Assembly (NCBI GenBank): GCA_002868865.1
Contig: PKUC01000029.1
Span: 1 to 33,633, forward strand
Direction: 5' to 3'
Source: Desulfuromonas sp.
Lineage (GTDB): Bacteria; Desulfobacterota; Desulfuromonadia; Desulfuromonadales; Geopsychrobacteraceae
Length of the DNA: 33,633 nucleotides
The notes below the pieces were generated by a model. That model was not told where the DNA came from and did no database searches. It worked only from the letters and a program-made list of their open reading frames with translations. Position numbers and translations under genes: made by a program. Of the stretch, positions 1 to 7,771 are shown in pieces. Every line of letters begins with the position of its first letter. Within the stretch, counting starts at the first letter, position 1.

Positions 1-995
1 ACCCCGCCATGCCAGCAGTCACCCTCTTCGCGGTAGTGATAGAACACATCGATGGCGACACCGTTGACATGCTTGATCCGAATGATTTCTGGTGAGCGCG
101 ACGCCTGTATATAAAACAATCCACTGGTGCGCAGGCTCGACAACAGCAAGTCTTGTGGCACGTCTTCCCAGATACCGACATCAATATCCTTATCATGCCC
201 GAGAAGCCGTCCTTCCCTGACACAGCCGAGCAACGTGCCGCTGACCAGGAACATTTGGATGCCGGCATCCAGAAGGACTCGCCTTAGAGCAATCAGGGCC
301 GCCTCAGCCCGACCTGTTGAATAATTCACTTTGGCCGGTTTCAGCTTCGAAAAGCCATCTTTGGCGCTGGCTAAGCCAAGTAGGGTTTCGCGCCATATCT
401 TGCGGGCTTCCTCATAGTTTCCACTCCGCAGTGCGCCGTTGGCAATGTACTCGTTGACATCCTTGTGGAATAAAGGGGCCTGGCCGGTTTTTTGGGCCCG
501 TCGCCAGTTTTCGACAAGGCGGTCATAATCTTCCGCTGTGCGGACAAGATTGGCCATGACAAGCCAAGTTTTCAGGCGCCGAGAAACAAGCGCAAGCTGC
601 TCCAGAGAGTTCCAGGCGGCTTCTCGCTTGTCGAGCAGCTCATATGCGTTGACGAGCAGATAGACAGCATCAGGATGATTCGGTTTGCGCTGCAGGAAAA
701 AAAGCAATGACTGTCTGCATGCGTGATAATCGCCGCACAGAAACTGGCTCTGTGCGAGATAGTAATACCCGTGTGGGGAGTCACACCCATCGAGCAAGAT
801 GTTGGCGACTTTAGTCAATGCCTCGTGATCGCCGCGAGTCAGTTCGAGCTCAGCGAGCAGGGCATACATTTTCGACTTGAGACTGAACCGGGATCCGACA
901 CGCAGTCCCCTGAACCAGGCCATTTTAAGAGCATGACGATCTCCTCTGATGAGAAGATCGCGCCATAAAATCAAGAAAAAGCTGTATTTCTGCAT
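1..995 (-). CDS. TPR-like / LicD-family phosphotransferase, 3' end outside window
   Basis: An open frame of 331 codons runs from an ATG at 995 to the left edge with no stop, so the C-terminus is missing. Residues ~45-210 look like degenerate TPR-type helical repeats (GDHEAL, GDYHAC, GNYEEA turns). Residues 252-276 carry the LicD/fukutin signature: SGTLLGCVREG followed by HDKDIDVG, with the D270-x-D272 metal pair, and a third acidic site in AIDVFYH (~315). LicD proteins move phosphocholine, ribitol-phosphate or similar groups from a CDP-activated donor onto glycans. The start lies 6 bases after the tagD stop and has no good Shine-Dalgarno of its own, so translational coupling is likely; Met25 is an alternative start. 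The neighbouring CDP-glycerol synthase suggests a glycerol-phosphate donor, which is inference. Family confidence is high; substrate is unknown. Confidence 0.85.
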   Translation of the reverse strand, partial: MQKYSFFLILWRDLLIRGDRHALKMAWFRGLRVGSRFSLKSKMYALLAELELTRGDHEALTKVANILLDGCDSPHGYYYLAQSQFLCGDYHACRQSLLFFLQRKPNHPDAVYLLVNAYELLDKREAAWNSLEQLALVSRRLKTWLVMANLVRTAEDYDRLVENWRRAQKTGQAPLFHKDVNEYIANGALRSGNYEEARKIWRETLLGLASAKDGFSKLKPAKVNYSTGRAEAALIALRRVLLDAGIQMFLVSGTLLGCVREGRLLGHDKDIDVGIWEDVPQDLLLSSLRTSGLFYIQASRSPEIIRIKHVNGVAIDVFYHYREEGDCWHGG

Positions 996-1001
996 AAAAA
1001 G

Positions 1002-1421
1002 TTAAACAGCTGCCTTGATCTGTGTGGTACGTCCCTTCGAGATATGAGTCTTGATTTCTGAGGAGGAAATATTTTCGGTTCGAGGTAAGTAGACGACCTC
1101 GCAGTATTCGTTTAGAAAATCAAACTTACCCTCCCAGTCGTGCCCCATGACAAAGGTGTCTACCTGGTGTTTTAAGACATCCTCAATTTTCTGTTCCCAG
1201 TTATTTTCAGGGATTACGAGATCCACGCAGCGTAACGCCTCCAGGATTTTTTTTCTGTCCGGGTAGGGGATCGCTGTCACCTTGTTTTTCATCTTAAGGT
1301 TGAATTCATCAGTGGACAACGCGACGATCAATTGATCGCCGTGTGCTCGCGCACGGTTCAGAAGATTTAAATGACCGACATGGAACAGGTCAAAAGTTCC
1401 ATAGGTAAGAACTGTGCGCAT
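1002..1421 (-). CDS. tagD: Glycerol-3-phosphate cytidylyltransferase (TagD/TarD-like)
   Basis: This 139-residue protein matches the usual length of TagD. It would make CDP-glycerol from CTP and sn-glycerol-3-phosphate in the cytoplasm, the activated donor for poly(glycerol-phosphate) or glycerol-phosphate decorations. The sequence shows the nucleotidyltransferase motif YGTFDLFHVGH (residues 7-17, HxGH at 14-17) and the C-terminal RTENISSSEI block, equivalent to the RTEGIS(T/S)T signature of TagD. The start at 1421 is set by a perfect AGGAGG 6-7 bases upstream; an upstream in-frame extension to 1592 is not supported. The gene is followed 6 bases later by the TPR-LicD gene, consistent with donor synthesis and transfer being co-expressed. 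A related adenylyl- or ethanolamine-phosphate cytidylyltransferase role is the main alternative. Confidence 0.88.
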   Translation of the reverse strand: MRTVLTYGTFDLFHVGHLNLLNRARAHGDQLIVALSTDEFNLKMKNKVTAIPYPDRKKILEALRCVDLVIPENNWEQKIEDVLKHQVDTFVMGHDWEGKFDFLNEYCEVVYLPRTENISSSEIKTHISKGRTTQIKAAV

Positions 1422-1626
1422 TAGGCTCCTCCTAACGATGTTTTCAGGTTTACAACTTGATTGAATGTGAACGAATACAGTACTAACAAAGCAATGCGAA
1501 CTTGCTGCATTAAGTGAATTGTCTTCTGGCGTATCGATTGCGATCGCTAGCCAGGTTTGAGAGTCGACACCACCTTTCGGTGAATCGCCCAAAATTTATC
1601 CCTTAAGTGACGCCAGAGGTGGATGG
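1422..1626. other. 205-base spacer between kpsD-like gene and tagD
   Basis: All other joints in this minus-strand cluster are tight, so this gap is distinctive. No convincing gene or terminator is visible. It contains a small hairpin, CACC-GAAA-GGTG on the minus strand (1571-1582), with a GNRA-type loop, and an AT-rich stretch just upstream of the tagD ribosome binding site that could hold a promoter, although no good -35/-10 pair was found. It may mark the border between conserved export genes and variable polymer-specific genes. Confidence 0.5.
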
Positions 1627-3180
1627 CTAGAGATCAAGCGCCACCTTCGCCGCCACCGCGACCTGATACAAAATCTGCGAAATATCCTTCAATACCTGCA
1701 TGTTTTTGGTGTCGATCTTCGGCAGGACCAGCAGATGATCACCTGCAGAGATGTCGCTGTCACCGGCATTCAGGACCGCCCCATTCGGTTTAACCACCAG
1801 AACATGCTTTTTGTCCGCTCGGCGGGTGTAGCCTCCGGCGTTGTCGATGTAATCTTTATAGTCCATTTTTGCGGTATAAACCACAGCCTGTGGCACAAGG
1901 ACCTCGCCGCTGATGAGGATGACATCGCTTTTGGGCGGGATGACAACCACATCACCATTTTCCAGGTAGATGTCGGCCAGCTCGCCATTTTGTTCAACCA
2001 CTACGGTTCCGTCCGGCTCGACTTCCCTTGCCTTGGCGACAAACTGAGTAATCAGTTCCGCTTCGCGCACACGGATATTGGCTTCTTCGACTCCCTGTGA
2101 CGTGGCGGTCAGGGCGGTTTTCTCGAGTCGTTGAAGGGCCTCTTCGAGGGCTTTTTTCTGCTGTTTGGCGACGCTGCGCCGTTTGATGTGGACACCGCTT
2201 AGGTTGGCCAATTCCGGCTCGACGGGAATCAGCTCCATGACGGTTTGCAGGCGGGTGCTTTTGTGGACCGGGTAGCGCGATGCGCCGACGATGGCACCGC
2301 TGGCGGCGACCATAATGGTCTCGCCGGGGATGTCGGCGTGAAACTCGATTCGATCGCCGTCCTGCAGGGTGATACCGTAAAACTCATCCAGTGGCAGATA
2401 GGCATTGTGGGGTGCCCCGTTGCGGGTGCCGATAACGCTGGCATGAGAGGCCTTGTTTTGCAACATCGCCAGAGTGGTAAGCTGCTGCCCGCTGATTTGA
2501 TCCTCTGTGGAAAATTCGAAGCGCGCATGATGGCGGACCTGGCCCTCGGCGACAATTCCGGCACCTCGAGGGCCGACCAGAATCAGGTCGCCATCTTCAA
2601 GGCGGGGGCGGGGCAGAACGCCTTCGAGGATAAAGGGGTAGAGGTCGATGCTCTGCAGCTGTTTGCCGTCGCGGAGAATGCGGATGTTGCGATAGCTACC
2701 GCGCTCGGTGTCGATGCCGCCGGCCTGGTCGAGATAGTAGAGGACCGAATCGGTTGAGCCGCCAGCGTAGCGTCCGGGGTTGGAGACAAAGCCGGTGACG
2801 AACACTGCGACGGGCTGGCTGTTGAGTAAGTTGGTGTAGACTTCGACGTTCTGTTTGTAAACTGACTGGACTTTGTCGAGGACGGCATATTGCAGGTCGG
2901 CGTGGCGCAGCCCTTCGACGGCAACCGGCCCGACTTCGGGCAGAAACAGGTTTCCGCGGGCGTCGACATTAAGGACGCCTTCGAAGGTGCGTGCGCCCCA
3001 CAGGCGGACCGCGACCCGGTCGCCGGGCATGATGCGGTAGTCGCTGTTGAGCTCATCGTAGGTGGTTTTAGCGAAGTTGCCCTGAAACAGGTCGGCGCCG
3101 AAGGGGGCTGGCGCGGCAGGGGAAACGGCCAGAGCGTGGAGCGGTGCAAACAGAATAAAAAGAAGTAAGATCAGGCGCAT
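1627..3180 (-). CDS. kpsD: Capsule polysaccharide export protein, KpsD/Wza-like (OPX family)
   Basis: The 517-residue protein begins with a signal peptide (MRLILLLFILFAPLHALA) without a lipobox cysteine, as in KpsD rather than Wza. Residues ~45-125 form the Poly_export domain (DYRIMPGDRVAVRLWG, then LPEVGPVAVEG). At least two SLBB-type beta-grasp repeats follow (VFVTGFVSNPGRY at ~127 and ILISGEVLVPQAV at ~425). It should form the periplasmic/outer-membrane conduit that carries capsule to the surface, working with the KpsE-like protein encoded immediately upstream. The start codon is one base after the kpsE-like stop, so the genes are co-translated. Residues ~335-385 are Lys/Glu/Arg-rich and probably helical. 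The family call is firm; whether the polymer is a true group 2/3 capsule cannot be decided here. Confidence 0.87.
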   Translation of the reverse strand: MRLILLLFILFAPLHALAVSPAAPAPFGADLFQGNFAKTTYDELNSDYRIMPGDRVAVRLWGARTFEGVLNVDARGNLFLPEVGPVAVEGLRHADLQYAVLDKVQSVYKQNVEVYTNLLNSQPVAVFVTGFVSNPGRYAGGSTDSVLYYLDQAGGIDTERGSYRNIRILRDGKQLQSIDLYPFILEGVLPRPRLEDGDLILVGPRGAGIVAEGQVRHHARFEFSTEDQISGQQLTTLAMLQNKASHASVIGTRNGAPHNAYLPLDEFYGITLQDGDRIEFHADIPGETIMVAASGAIVGASRYPVHKSTRLQTVMELIPVEPELANLSGVHIKRRSVAKQQKKALEEALQRLEKTALTATSQGVEEANIRVREAELITQFVAKAREVEPDGTVVVEQNGELADIYLENGDVVVIPPKSDVILISGEVLVPQAVVYTAKMDYKDYIDNAGGYTRRADKKHVLVVKPNGAVLNAGDSDISAGDHLLVLPKIDTKNMQVLKDISQILYQVAVAAKVALDL

Positions 3181-3181
3181 A

Positions 3182-4276
3182 TTAAAATCCAGCGTGCTCG
3201 CGGATGGCCGCGATAATCAGGGAGACAATTCCGAACAGCAGATTGGCGGAGACAAAGGCCAGTATGACCGATCTGCTGCGACGTGGCCAGAGGGATTCGT
3301 CCGGCAGGGTCGGCGGTGAAAAGGCGACCAGGTAGCGACTCTGACTCTCTGCGCGGATGCGGGCCGCTTCAAGAGATGTCAGGGCCGAGGTGTAGCGTTT
3401 TTCGGCAAACTCGCGCTCTATGGCCAGCTTTTCGTAGTCAGCCATGACGTCGTTGAGAACCTGCTGGTCTGGACCGGTCAGGCGGTTTTTTTCAGCATCG
3501 ATCTGGCCTTCGAGGGCCGCGATTCTGGCTTTGAGGGCATTGATGCGGGCGCTGTCTTCACGCATATAGGAGCGGGCTTCGGCCATTTCGGTCCGGGTTT
3601 TCACGGCTTCGGCTTCGAGGGTTGCCAGTAGGGAGACCAGCGCTCCCGCGGCGGCTTCGGGATTGAGCAGCTCACTCCTCTGGCGGAACTGTTTCATCCT
3701 TTCACGGAGGGTAGAGACCTGCTGTTCCGCGTGGTCCAGTTCGGTGTGTGCCAGTTCGAGGGCATCATCGAGGGCGCGGTCACGCAGTTGGTTGACGAGG
3801 CCTTCGCTGAGGGTCAGAATTTCCTGGGAAATGTCACGGGCAACCTCTGGTGCGTAGGCGCGGACAGTGAGGGTGAAAATGCCTGTTGTCGGTTCAAAGG
3901 CGATATGAGTGGTTTTTTGGTAGTAACGCAGAAACTCTTCGGCCGAAGCGTCTTTGGACAGCCTGGAGAACAGATCGCCCGGGTCAGACTGATAGTGGGT
4001 TTTGAGATCGAGCCGCGAATCAAGAGTCTGCAGTAGGCCCATGGAGCGGATGTAGTCCTGCACAACATAGGCGTCGGCTGTGGTCGAACCACCGCTCTGT
4101 CCGAGCAGGGCCAGAACATCGGTGCTGCCGCCCCCTTCTGGACCGCGCAAAGAAAAACGGGCTTCGGACACATACATGTTTGTTGCCCATATGCCGTAGT
4201 AAAATGCGACCAGTAGGGTGGGGAGCAGAACAAACAGTAAATATTTGTTACGAAATGTCATCTTTATGTGAGGCAC
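3182..4276 (-). CDS. kpsE: Capsule export inner-membrane protein, KpsE/CtrB-like (PCP-3)
   Basis: The protein is up to 364 residues. It has the polysaccharide co-polymerase architecture: an N-terminal membrane segment (KYLLFVLLPTLLVAFYYGIW), a large periplasmic part with long coiled coil (~150-300; HTELDHAEQQVSTLRERM, LKARIAALEGQIDAEK) and a C-terminal membrane segment (VILAFVSANLLFGIVSLII). The YVSEARFSLRG motif after the first membrane segment is typical of KpsE/CtrB/BexC. It links the KpsMT transporter to the outer-membrane exporter. The longest frame starts at a GTG (4276); an ATG at 4261 gives MTFRNKYLL and is equally plausible because neither has a strong Shine-Dalgarno. It follows kpsT by 29 bases and abuts the kpsD-like gene. 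Confidence 0.87.
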   Translation of the reverse strand: MPHIKMTFRNKYLLFVLLPTLLVAFYYGIWATNMYVSEARFSLRGPEGGGSTDVLALLGQSGGSTTADAYVVQDYIRSMGLLQTLDSRLDLKTHYQSDPGDLFSRLSKDASAEEFLRYYQKTTHIAFEPTTGIFTLTVRAYAPEVARDISQEILTLSEGLVNQLRDRALDDALELAHTELDHAEQQVSTLRERMKQFRQRSELLNPEAAAGALVSLLATLEAEAVKTRTEMAEARSYMREDSARINALKARIAALEGQIDAEKNRLTGPDQQVLNDVMADYEKLAIEREFAEKRYTSALTSLEAARIRAESQSRYLVAFSPPTLPDESLWPRRSRSVILAFVSANLLFGIVSLIIAAIREHAGF

Positions 4277-4305
4277 AGTCTTAATGATCCTGGTGTCGAA
4301 TATGG

Positions 4306-4953
4306 TTAATGACGCTCGTAGTAGCCGATGGCATCATTGACATTGTCAAAGGCCGTCAGCGTTCCCTCTTCAAGGACCGCCGCCGCATCGCAGTGGGTTT
4401 TGATGGTGGAAACGCTATGGGATACGACCAGCAGGGTGGAATGGTCTTTGCGTCGATCAAATTCCTCTTTGCTTTTTTTTTGAAATTTCGAGTCCCCGAC
4501 TGCCGTGACTTCATCGATGAGATAGTAATCAAAATCGATCGCCATGGACAGGCCGAAAGCAAGTTTGGCCTTCATTCCCGAAGAATAGGTGTTGACCGGC
4601 ATCTCCATATAGTCGCCCAGTTCCGAAAAATCTTCCACAAAAGCGGTGACGGTGGGGATGTCGGCGTTATAGATCCGGCAGATAAAGCGCAGGTTCTCTC
4701 TGCCCGTCAAGCTGCCATGGAATCCACCGGAAAAACCGATCAGCCACGACACACTGGCTTTGCGAAAGACCTCTCCGGCCGTGGGGAGTTCGGCTCCGCT
4801 GATCATGCGCATCAGGGTCGACTTGCCCGCGCCGTTGCGACCGAGGATCCCCATGTTGGTTCCCGGCGGAAAGTCGATACTGATGTCGTTCAGGACTGTC
4901 TTGATCCCCCGGGTGGTTCGGTAGCGTTTTGTGACCCCGCGCAGCTCGATCAT
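4306..4953 (-). CDS. kpsT: Capsule ABC transporter ATP-binding protein KpsT
   Basis: At 215 residues it matches KpsT length. Visible motifs are Walker A GRNGAGKST (38-46), a degenerate ABC signature YSSGMKAKLAFG (123-134) and Walker B YYLIDE (143-148), followed by TAVGDSKFQ. The SSGM form of the signature and the VGD after Walker B are characteristic of the KpsT/TagH/Wzt group, which exports capsule, teichoic acid or O-antigen. It would hydrolyse ATP on the cytoplasmic face to drive KpsM. The start codon overlaps the kpsM stop by four bases (ATGA), with GAGGA just upstream, so the two are translationally coupled. There is no C-terminal glycan-binding extension of the Wzt type, which favours capsule over O-antigen export. 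Confidence 0.93.
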   Translation of the reverse strand: MIELRGVTKRYRTTRGIKTVLNDISIDFPPGTNMGILGRNGAGKSTLMRMISGAELPTAGEVFRKASVSWLIGFSGGFHGSLTGRENLRFICRIYNADIPTVTAFVEDFSELGDYMEMPVNTYSSGMKAKLAFGLSMAIDFDYYLIDEVTAVGDSKFQKKSKEEFDRRKDHSTLLVVSHSVSTIKTHCDAAAVLEEGTLTAFDNVNDAIGYYERH

Positions 4954-5756
4954 GAGTCCTCGTTGATATATTTGCGCGAGTAACGTTCAAGGAGAAGGCC
5001 GATCGCCAACGTGGTCAAAACGAAACCACCAACATAAGGAAGGTAGACGAATTGACTCTGATAACCGGCGGACAGTCCGTTGCGCAGCAGCTCGATCAGG
5101 TGCGACAGCGGGTTGTAGAAGAGGATATCGCGCACATAGGCCGGAGCCTGCTCGACCGAGAAAAACAATCCGGAGGTGAAGAACATCACCCGCAGGACCA
5201 TTGGGACCAGTTGCCGGGTTGTTGGCCACATCAGGTTGAATGCTGAGCAGCAGCAGCCGATGCCGAGTCCGAGCAATAGGGCCAGCACCAGAGCGGTCAG
5301 GACGGATCCCGGATCATGGATGGGGACTTTGTGGCCGACAGTCGCCGCCGCTGTGAGTAGAATAACCATAACGCAGCTGTACATGGAGCCGTGCAGCAGA
5401 GTACGTGCGAGGATGACGTCGATAGAAAAAACCTGGGGATAGGCCAGCAGGGCGCGGTTGCCGCTGACCCCGTTCATGGCGCCGGTGATGGTTTCGTTGA
5501 ACAGGTACCAGGGGATGAAGCCGCCGACCAGAAAGACCGGCATGGCCATGTCATGGGGGGCATGGGCGCCAGCAAGGGCGCGGATCCCCCAGAAAATGCC
5601 GATGGTAAATGAGGCGTTGATCAGGGCCCACAAATAGCCGAGCTTATGTTTTCCAAACAGGGTCTTGGTTTCGCGCAGCATCAGCGCCCAGATTACGCGG
5701 CGTTGAACCCGCAGTCCGGTCAGGAGTGTTCCTGCTGTGTTGGTGCTGGCGTGCAT
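4950..5756 (-). CDS. kpsM: Capsule ABC transporter permease KpsM
   Basis: The 268-residue protein is of ABC-2 permease type with about six membrane segments (for example FTIGIFWGIRAL, MVILLTAAATVG, ALVLALLLGLGIGCCC, FVLTTLAIGLLL). The N-terminal LMLRETKTLFGKHKLGYLWA segment is the conserved region of KpsM/CtrC/BexB permeases. The IPWYLFNE and YNPLSHLIELLRNGL segments also fit the family. It forms the inner-membrane channel for the polymer, partnered by KpsT. The ATG at 5756 is preferred to an upstream TTG (5786) because the family begins close to this point, but the Shine-Dalgarno is weak (GGGGA about 12 bases upstream). It is the first gene of the minus-strand capsule operon, with a good sigma70-type promoter about 85 bases upstream. 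Confidence 0.9.
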   Translation of the reverse strand: MHASTNTAGTLLTGLRVQRRVIWALMLRETKTLFGKHKLGYLWALINASFTIGIFWGIRALAGAHAPHDMAMPVFLVGGFIPWYLFNETITGAMNGVSGNRALLAYPQVFSIDVILARTLLHGSMYSCVMVILLTAAATVGHKVPIHDPGSVLTALVLALLLGLGIGCCCSAFNLMWPTTRQLVPMVLRVMFFTSGLFFSVEQAPAYVRDILFYNPLSHLIELLRNGLSAGYQSQFVYLPYVGGFVLTTLAIGLLLERYSRKYINEDS

Positions 5757-5841
5757 GAAAGGTCTGTCCCCGCCCCTGTCAGTCAATTGTAAGATTTAAT
5801 GAAAGTCGAGAGGCCATCCAATCGTCTCTAACAAACCCGTT

Positions 5842-5869
5842 ACTATAGCGATTTTTTTCTGGAGGTCAA
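5842..5869 (-). promoter_or_regulatory. Candidate sigma70 promoter of the kps operon
   Basis: On the minus strand TTGACC (5869-5864) is followed after 16 bases by TATAGT (5847-5842), five of six consensus bases in each box. Transcription would begin near 5835 and give an untranslated leader of about 80 bases before the kpsM ATG. No operator-like palindrome is obvious. It is the only strong promoter-like pair seen upstream of the operon. Confidence 0.6.
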
Positions 5870-5941
5870 GTTTTGGGGCGCCGCGAGAGGGGTTTATGGG
5901 ACACGGATAAGGTCTGATCAGGGCGGATTAGCGGAGGGCTA

Positions 5942-5976
5942 AGCTATAAGCTGTCAGCTGTAAGTTTTCAGCAGTT
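5942..5976. repeat. Heptameric tandem repeat (AGCTRTM-type, 5 units)
   Basis: Consecutive 7-base units read AGCTATA, AGCTGTC, AGCTGTA, AGTTTTC and AGCAGTT. The first three are clear copies and the last two degenerate. It lies in the 380-base stretch between kpsM and ald (5757-6136), which otherwise holds the kps promoter and a candidate ald promoter but no gene. Confidence 0.55.
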
Positions 5977-6047
5977 CAAGGATACAATCTGAAGTAATCT
6001 GGTTTTGTCGATGACTGAAAATGTTTTTGGGTCTGTTTTATGCTCTT

Positions 6048-6075
6048 TTGCCGGGTGATAAACTTCGGTTACAAT
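6048..6075 (+). promoter_or_regulatory. Candidate ald promoter
   Basis: TTGCCG (6048-6053) and TACAAT (6070-6075) are separated by 16 bases and lie about 60 bases upstream of the ald start. The -10 matches five of six consensus positions and the -35 four of six. A second TTGACC at 6084 has no good -10 partner. Moderate to weak support. Confidence 0.35.
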
Positions 6076-6136
6076 CGCAGGTGTTGACCGATAGAGACGG
6101 TCGTTCGTATTTGACTTTTGCGCCAGGAGGCCAGCG

Positions 6137-7252
6137 ATGCGTATTGGAGTCCCCAAGGAGATAAAAAATCTGGAGTATCGGGTTGGATTGACCCCGTCGT
6201 CGGTGCGAGAGTTGATCGATCATGGTCATGAGCTGTGGGTTGAGAAGCATGCCGGTCTGGCGATCGGGTTTGCCGATGAGCTCTATGCGTCTGCTGGTGC
6301 CCGGATCGCGGAGAATGCGCAGGAGATTTTCGACGGTGTCGAAATGATCGTCAAGGTCAAGGAGCCGCAGCCCGAAGAATGCGCCATGCTGCGTGAAGGG
6401 CAGATCCTGTTCACCTACCTGCATCTGGCCCCGGATACGGTGCAGACCCGGGGGTTGATCAATTCCGGTTGTACAGCGGTGGCCTATGAGACGGTGACCG
6501 ATGATTTTGGCGGGTTGCCGCTGTTAGCGCCGATGTCAGAGGTGGCGGGGCGGATGTCGATTCAGGCCGGAGCGCATGCATTGGAGATGGCGCAGGGGGG
6601 ACGGGGAACGCTGATGGGTGGGGTGCCCGGGGTGGCGCCGGCAAAAGTCACGATTATCGGTGGCGGAGTGGTCGGCACCAATGCGGCGCGGATGGCGATC
6701 GGGCTGGGGGCGGAGACATTGATCCTCGATCGGTCGATCCACCGCCTGCAGTATCTGGATGATCTGTTTCAGGGGCGGGTGCGGGTCGAGTTTTCGACGG
6801 CGACGACCATTGAAACCCATGTGTTGAGTTCCGATCTGGTGATTGGTGCGGTGTTGATCCCCGGAGCTGAAGCCCCGAAACTGGTGTCGAAAGGTCTGGT
6901 GGCGCGGATGCTGCGCGGATCGGTGCTGGTCGATGTGGCGATCGATCAGGGCGGCTGTTTTGAAACCTCGCGGGCGACGACCCATCAGCATCCGACCTAC
7001 AATGTTGATGGCGTAGTGCATTACTGTGTCGCCAATATGCCCGGCGCGGTCGCCCGGACCTCGACTCTGGCGTTGAATAATAGCACCCTGCCGTATACGA
7101 TTGCGCTGGCAAATTACGGCACCGAGGCTCTGCTGGCCCATCCGCATCTGCTCAACGGCTTGAACGTTCATCGTGGTCAGGTGACCTATGAGGCGGTGTC
7201 TGTCGCGCAGGATCTGGACTACGTTCCGGCGGAAGAGGCGCTGCGCGGGTGA
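6137..7252 (+). CDS. ald: Alanine dehydrogenase
   Basis: The 371-residue protein has the standard length of NAD-dependent L-alanine dehydrogenase, which interconverts alanine with pyruvate, ammonia and NADH. It begins MRIGVPKEIKNLEYRVGLTP. The family's active-site residues all fall at their expected numbers: Arg15, Lys75 (VKVKEP), His96 (TYLHLA) and Asp270 (VAIDQGG). The Rossmann glycine motif GGGVVG is at 175-180. The start is set by AGGAGG seven to eight bases upstream. It is monocistronic by position: the kps operon diverges upstream and the next gene converges. In this type of organism it would either feed alanine to central metabolism or assimilate ammonia. No frameshift or unusual feature is seen. 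Confidence 0.95.
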   Translation: MRIGVPKEIKNLEYRVGLTPSSVRELIDHGHELWVEKHAGLAIGFADELYASAGARIAENAQEIFDGVEMIVKVKEPQPEECAMLREGQILFTYLHLAPDTVQTRGLINSGCTAVAYETVTDDFGGLPLLAPMSEVAGRMSIQAGAHALEMAQGGRGTLMGGVPGVAPAKVTIIGGGVVGTNAARMAIGLGAETLILDRSIHRLQYLDDLFQGRVRVEFSTATTIETHVLSSDLVIGAVLIPGAEAPKLVSKGLVARMLRGSVLVDVAIDQGGCFETSRATTHQHPTYNVDGVVHYCVANMPGAVARTSTLALNNSTLPYTIALANYGTEALLAHPHLLNGLNVHRGQVTYEAVSVAQDLDYVPAEEALRG

Positions 7253-7339
7253 GTTCTGGGGTTAGAGCGGCCAAGAAAGAGCGGCCTGTCGGGGAGCGAG
7301 ATCGGTGCTGGTGCGTCTGTGATGGTCAGGCTGTCGTCT

Positions 7340-7573
7340 TCAGCGAACTGAAACGTCCGCTTCGGGGAGGAGAAAGACGCCTTTGAGCACCTGTTCGATC
7401 TGCGTGGTGGTCATCCACCCCTCGTCATACAGGATCAGGCCCAGTACGCGGTGGTGATTCGAGCGATTGTCCTGCTCTTGTCTGGCCAGCGCGGTGCTGA
7501 GTTGCTCCGGTGTGATGTATCCCATTTTCAGTGCCAGTTCGCCAAATCGCAGGCACTGTCGGCTGCATTCCAT
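7340..7573 (-). CDS. Small freestanding MshEN-like (GspE N-terminal-like) protein
   Basis: The 77-residue protein consists almost entirely of two copies of a ~24-residue motif. Copy one is residues 9-32: RFG, then G18-Y-I, then L25, AL and Q32. Copy two is residues 43-66: VLG, then G52-W-M, then I59, VL. This is the pattern of the MshEN domain (RLGxxL...GxIxxxxLxxALxxQ), which binds cyclic di-GMP in several type II secretion and pilus ATPases. Here there is no ATPase domain attached. It could be a small c-di-GMP receptor, an adaptor or a degenerate relative without ligand binding. The start is an ATG preceded by a GGGGGC stretch. It sits between convergent ald and the iron operon with no obvious partner. 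Assignment of the fold is moderate; function is unknown. Confidence 0.65.
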   Translation of the reverse strand: MECSRQCLRFGELALKMGYITPEQLSTALARQEQDNRSNHHRVLGLILYDEGWMTTTQIEQVLKGVFLLPEADVSVR

Positions 7574-7689
7574 GGTCTGTTGCCCCCGCCCCGCATCGCT
7601 GAATAACTGGACAGTTTGTTTATCGGTTCGATGTCATGGTTTGAAGTCTTCTATACACCATAAAATATGAGAAAATGCCAGTTTTTTGT

Positions 7690-7717
7690 TGGCGGAACCG
7701 ATCTCCTGCTGGCGGAA
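7690..7717. repeat. Direct repeat TGGCGGAA, 20-base spacing
   Basis: TGGCGGAA occurs at 7690-7697 and 7710-7717, with start points exactly 20 bases (about two helical turns) apart, in the 198-base spacer upstream of the MshEN-like gene. This spacing fits a same-face regulator site, but the regulator is unknown and chance cannot be excluded. Confidence 0.3.
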
Positions 7718-7771
7718 GATTGTGTCTGCCCGGTGAACATGCGATCAACGTTTCTTGTGACCGCTTCGCGG

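Noticed and set aside
1422-1592. N-terminal extension of the TagD protein
   Set aside because: The extension lacks a ribosome binding site and similarity, while a perfect AGGAGG precedes the internal ATG that begins the conserved fold.
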